From assembly GCA_973895155.1 (NCBI GenBank), contig OZ316895.1, positions 6,200,001-6,264,000 of the forward strand: 64,000 nucleotides of DNA, given 5' to 3'. The notes below the pieces were generated by a model that was not told the origin of the DNA, did no database searches, and saw nothing but the letters and a program-made list of their open reading frames with translations. Origin of the DNA: Marsupella aquatica. Lineage: Eukaryota; Marchantiophyta. Both the position numbers and the translations under genes were made by a program. Within the stretch, counting starts at the first letter, position 1, and each line of letters opens with the position of its first letter. Below, piece after piece: positions 60,293 to 64,000 of the stretch.

Positions 60293-60636
60293 TGTTGAGC
60301 ATAGACGACATTCGTAACGGCAAGCCCATGAACCATCCAACGCACAATAGTTGACTCAGAGAGATACGTGGTTCACCTCCACATGAGGCTACGTCCACAG
60401 GAACACACAAGAGCTTTACTGCACTCTAGGCCGACTGGCCATACCAAGCATCCACAGTACAAGCTCTCCCTATCTCTCAACTAGCTCCGTAATAATGAGC
60501 ATAAGTTCCACTAGGGTCTGGCATCAGCCCTGGCTATATACACAATAGCACTACCACTAACATTAGCTAAGTCCTAACCCAAGTTAGCCTACCTGTAGTT
60601 AGCTCATGAGTCACAAGACTAGAGCAATATCTAACA
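60293..60636 (-). repeat. copia-2 5' LTR
   Basis: 344 bp, TG...CA, paired with 46199-46525. It retains a 17-bp stretch missing from the other LTR. Confidence 0.95.
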
Positions 60637-61376
60637 GACAGCTCCTTCCTTGGGCGCGGCCCGGGTTCCTTCTCGTACCTATCCATCACCAACTGACCGC
60701 CCTGACCTTAGGACATGCTCATGGCCCAAGTAGCGTAGCTTGTCCCAAGCTTGTCCCAAGCTTATCCCAACACGCCAGGACCAGAACAGCCCCGACTCTA
60801 GCAACCACTCCCGGTTTGCCCCACTGATGGTCTAGGGGCGCACCCTTGGAACTCAGCCTCCACACCTACTTGGCTTTGCCTCCCCAACGCAAGTTCCGTT
60901 GGGAGACTGAACGTGGTTTGGCTACTGTTCGGCAGGATTTGGCAAACGGGCGAGCTAACACCCGCAAACCATGAGAACCCATGGCACCCCCAGACCCAGC
61001 TGAGCTTCTCAAGAGCTTTCCAACGCACCTAAGAAGTCCTCCAACGGACTTCTCGTTGGGAAGATATCGTCATTTCCGTTTGGCGGTTTCCCTTAGTGTC
61101 GCGACCGTTGCGGCTCACGACTTTGGCTTGCCCTTAGCCCCCAGGGAGACACCACTCCCCCCATATATGCTTCTGGCGACCTGTCACCCCCAGACCAGCT
61201 TTGGTCCCTAAACATTTGGCCCCCAACCTGGATCCTATCGCGCATAATGGGCGCGCCACCAACTGGCAACGCCCATAACTTTCTCGTTAGGCATCCGCAA
61301 GCGGTGTCCGGGTGACCGTGTTTTCTGGCAAGAGCATGTTGGCTCTTTTGAAGTTAACCTTGCATGCTTATAAGTT

Positions 61377-61803
61377 CTACACTAAAATCAAAATGATAAT
61401 TCTAGTAACAAGGGTAGTGGATATTAAGAAAGGTTCAGATGAAACTAAAATACTGTTAAACCCTATTTCACCATACTTGCGGACTAACACATCACGAAAA
61501 TTAGTTTTCTTACGACATATGATCCTAATATCTCCAAGAGAAAATGTAACAGGAATATCATTCGGACTCCTATTCAGATCCATGACTTCAATAAAGGACA
61601 AAGATTATGCACTCCCACTCCTCTCGGTACGACACCACTGGGTATATTATTGGCTCGTTAGAAACCATAACAGCAGTTGCAAACTGAGCTCCAAAATGAT
61701 AGGTTAGATGTTGCCTCATAGATGGTTTGTCTAAAAGATGGACTCTAATCAAAAACGGATTACGAAGGGGAAGATCAGGGATAACTCTCTCTCCTGGATT
61801 CAT
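61377..61803 (-). other. overlapping open frames inside the LTR, unrecognised
   Basis: Two minus frames (61803-61588 with an ATG start, and 61601-61377) overlap by 14 bp and could be one frame with a shift. The composition looks protein-like but I recognise no family. Their place inside an LTR makes chance openness or an old captured fragment equally likely. Confidence 0.3.
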
Positions 61804-61813
61804 GATGGCTCAT

Positions 61814-61953
61814 CTATTCCTTTGCTATCCGGGCCAAAGGATGCCCCACCCCTATATTCCCCGCTATATTCCCAAAGAAACCTTATTCCCTAAGGTCCCA
61901 TCTATAAATCTACCACTCATTCCTTTGTTATCCGGGCCAAAGGACGCCCCACT
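61814..61953. repeat. ~34-bp direct repeat in the LTR
   Basis: 'attcctttg(c/t)tatccgggcc' followed by 'aaagga(t/c)gccccac' occurs at 61814-61849 and 61918-61953. Confidence 0.85.
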
Positions 61954-62034
61954 ACTATGTTCAAGGCACAAAAGAGCTTCACAACCTTGAATGATAAACA
62001 CTGCGGAATGAGGGGAGAGTGCCCCTCACCACTT

Positions 62035-62042
62035 TATTTATA
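62035..62042 (-). promoter_or_regulatory. TATA box of the gypsy LTR
   Basis: Minus-strand TATAAATA within CTATAAATAAAG, about 420 bp from the LTR start. It is placed as the U3 promoter, with the minisatellite about 100 bp upstream of it. Confidence 0.7.
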
Positions 62043-62136
62043 GTGCACACCAAGAGGGCATGGATCAAGCCCAAGCACTTGGATGAAGGCCAAGTGTCAA
62101 ACATCTAATACCTAAGAGTGTGCTAGTACTATTCAT

Positions 62137-62330
62137 AGTTGGTGAAACTACTTTTAGTAGGTGGAACTACTATGCGTTGGTGGACCTACTATGCGTTGGT
62201 GGACCTATTGTGCATTGGTAGAACTACTATGCGCTGGTGGACCTACTGTGCGTTGGTAGAACCACTATGCGTTGGTGAATATTATTGTAGTTGGTGGAAC
62301 TACTCACATGCATTGGTGGAACTTCTATAG
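62137..62330. repeat. ~22-bp minisatellite in gypsy U3
   Basis: About eight degenerate units like 'ttggtggacctactatgcg' in tandem, with alternating 'gaactact' and 'gacctact'. In element orientation the array lies just upstream of the TATA box, where tandem enhancer repeats occur in many LTRs. Confidence 0.85.
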
Positions 62331-62461
62331 TCCGTTAATATAGCTAAAGAAGTTTAATAAAGTTTAAATTTAATAATTTAACTACTAAATTACTTATATA
62401 ATCTATAGCATATTAAAATAAACAATTTTTTTATAACTTAAGAGAAAATCATGACACATCA

Positions 62462-62474
62462 CCCCTACCAAACC
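62462..62474 (-). other. gypsy polypurine tract
   Basis: Minus-strand GGTTTGGTAGGGG directly before the LTR start and about 36 bp after the end of pol. It is the expected primer for plus-strand synthesis, though it has three T interruptions. Confidence 0.65.
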
Positions 62475-62509
62475 TGTGCATCCTCCGGTATGCACCACAC
62501 CTAGAATCG

Positions 62510-62950
62510 CTACATGTCTTCTTCATCTAAAGCCTCATAGTCGTCGGGTTCAAACTCTTTTTCTGTCACAAATCGAGTTCGTCGTTTAAACAATTTCACT
62601 CGCTTCCCTGCATAGGGATTACGATGAATTGCTCCATCAAGTTCTCTTACCACATATGTTGCATTAGGACGAACCTCCTCCACCACAAATGGTCCTCTCC
62701 AACGACGTGCAAACTTCTTTAGAGTAGAATGTTGCTGTTCCAACCCTCCCTCATAGATCAAGACCCAATCTCCATTTTGGATGGGAATTGGTCTCAAACG
62801 ATGGGTCTTGTCAAATCGTTCCTTATTCTTCTCACGAGCCTCCTTTAGCCTTAGTAACGCCTCCTCAATCTTCTCCTTGGTCTGGCTAAAGTGCTCAATC
62901 CTTCGCTCCAGCAACTTTTCTCGGGAGATTCTATCTTGCCATTCAATCAT
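62510..62950 (-). pseudogene. gypsy integrase C-terminal domain (GPY/F module)
   Basis: A 146-codon minus frame that ends pol. It has a helical charged start, then GDWVLIYEGG and RRWRGPFVVEEV with ELDG, the GPY/F module of Ty3/gypsy integrases. It is in register with the upstream integrase frame and separated from it only by a TGA at 62954-62956. Confidence 0.9.
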
Positions 62951-62953
62951 CCT

Positions 62954-63712
62954 TCAACTCTGAACATTTTCCTCAATCGACATCAAAGGCAAATGTCCAT
63001 AGACTAATTCGGCAGGCGTAATTCCTGTTGTGGTAGTGCATGTCATTTGATCTGCCAAAAGAGCAAATGGTAGAAGATTGGGCCAAAGCGATGGTTTTCC
63101 TCGGCAAGATTTCACCAAGGCATTCACTATCGGTGGGTGCCCTTGCTCAATCTTTCCATTTCCTTCTGGGTTGTAGGCAGTAGTGAGTTTGAGCTTGATG
63201 TTGAACCGGTCGAAAAATTCTGCAGCCTCTTCGGAATTCAGCTCTCCTCTATCTGCTCTCATTTGCACAAAACAACCATGACGTGCTATAACATCTTCAA
63301 GTATGAACCTGCATACTGCTTCTGTAGTGTTAGAGGTTAAAGCCCTTCCTTCAACATAAGAAGATAAATCTTCTCTTGCAAGGACAAGGTACTTTGCCCC
63401 CCTAATTCCCCGTGGCATGTGCACCACATCTACTGCCCACTGAAAATGTAAAGAAAGAGGACTAGTGGGATTAAGTCCATCTCTAAACCGAACTTTAGAG
63501 TAATACTGACAACTCTCACAAGATCCAACATAGGATTTTACATCCACATACATGCCTGACCACCAGTACCACCTTTGAACCCGCTCATAGGTAGCTCTAA
63601 CTCCTCGATGTCCTGCTTCAACAATATCATGAGAATCCCATAAGACTCTCTTCTTCTCTTCATCTGTATCAAGAACTTTCTTCTTCTCTTCATCTTCAAA
63701 GACTTTCTCCAT
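62954..63712 (-). pseudogene. gypsy integrase: zinc-binding and catalytic core
   Basis: A 252-codon minus frame. The H2C2 zinc module is GHRGVRATYERVQRWYWW...CESCQ. The catalytic acids are in place: Asp in AVDVVH, Asp in RADRGE, Glu in KIEQGH. The frame ends in a premature TGA just before the C-terminal module, and its start reflects a frameshift near 63700 from the upstream RNase H frame. The enzyme core therefore looks conserved, but the polyprotein is broken at both ends. Confidence 0.92.
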
Positions 63713-64000
63713 AAAACACCATCCTTGAGCATGAACTTGTAAGCCTTCTTCCGTAATTGTTGAAACTTCTCTTCTATCATTTCAACAGGCCTTTGAAGAG
63801 TACTAAGGTACCTTCCAATCAAGAGCAACTCTCCAGAATAGAGCTCCTCTCGAAATGTTAAGACCTCAAACTCTCCAATCATCACTTGAACTGCCTCCAC
63901 TTCATTCTGATCATAGCGGGCTCTTGAAAGCATATCTGCTACTGGATTATCTTTTCCAGCAATGTGTCGAAGCTCGGGGTTGATCATCCTAATAAAAGCT
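63538..64000 (-). pseudogene. gypsy RNase H end and linker, cut by the window edge
   Basis: A minus frame from 63987 containing LRHIAGKDNPVADMLSRARY, the standard end of the gypsy RNase H. It is followed by the linker to integrase and a frameshift within a Lys/Glu-rich duplication at about 63648-63700 ('cttcttctcttcat' twice). The rest of pol lies beyond position 64000. Confidence 0.88.

Larger units (their letters stand above)
46199..60636 (-). mobile_element. copia-2: full-length Ty1/copia retrotransposon, itself interrupted
   Basis: A 14.4-kb interval bounded by two LTRs and the target duplication GACAG (46194-46198 and 60637-60641). Removing the nested 7.56-kb element leaves about 6.9 kb. 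In minus orientation the order is 5' LTR, primer-binding site, a 1.8-kb leader, gag, protease, integrase, reverse transcriptase and RNase H, polypurine tract, 3' LTR, which is the Ty1/copia order. The coding region has many stops and frameshifts, so the copy is dead. By eye the LTRs differ at about a dozen bases plus one 17-bp indel. Confidence 0.95.
60637..62461 (-). mobile_element. gypsy 3' LTR (right part), split by copia-2
   Basis: On the minus strand, a purine tract is followed at 62461 by TGATGTGTCATG, a common start for plant Ty3/gypsy LTRs. A TATA box lies 420 bp in. The rest runs to the copia-2 insertion and, by inference, on to 45858, which would give an LTR of about 2.2 kb. It carries a minisatellite in U3 and direct repeats in the transcribed part. 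The far boundary is unproven because the partner LTR is outside the window. Confidence 0.6.

Noticed and set aside
62137-62330. CRISPR-like array
   Set aside because: The units are contiguous degenerate tandem repeats without unique spacers, in a plant LTR.

Overview
This window is nuclear DNA of a land plant. The evidence is the intron-rich GT-AG genes, a GDSL esterase/lipase with plant-style exons, an EDR1-type Raf-like protein kinase, a CAP10-domain glycosyltransferase of the plant type, Ty1/copia elements primed by the initiator-Met tRNA, tRNA-derived SINEs and a short plant telomere-type motif. The species cannot be named from this alone; a non-seed plant is possible but unproven.

Left part (1-24 kb): one complete gene, a secreted GDSL esterase/lipase in five exons (3767-5601, +, 363 aa). 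The rest is gene-poor. It holds diverged tandem repeats, a 26-bp poly-C run, two near-perfect short hairpins, a pyrimidine-rich minisatellite, a tRNA-derived SINE with target-site duplication, and old repeats that recur in direct and inverted orientation.

Middle (23-40 kb): a pyrimidine-rich 5' region leads into a 13-exon EDR1/CTR1-type MAPKKK-like kinase (24992-32707, +, 1197 aa). On the other strand lies a seven-exon type II membrane CAP10/POGLUT-like glycosyltransferase (39480-36272, -, 584 aa). Its sixth intron appears to use a GC-AG splice pair. All exon phases join without a break, so both models are strong.

Right part (42-64 kb): a nested stack of mobile elements. A diverged copia element (copia-1, from 44240, minus orientation) is broken in its reverse transcriptase by what appears to be the 3' end of a Ty3/gypsy element whose pol continues past the right edge. 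A full-length copia element (copia-2, 46199-60636, minus) sits inside the proposed gypsy LTR with the 5-bp duplication GACAG. Copia-2 is itself split by a 7.56-kb element (47115-54673) with the duplication ATCCT and TGTG...CACA ends. That innermost element has no LTR pair that I can see and carries a decayed open frame ending in a long coiled coil and basic region, in turn interrupted by a 2.8-kb purine-biased block. All the pol genes carry stops, frameshifts or active-site changes. The three host genes have no evident functional link to each other.
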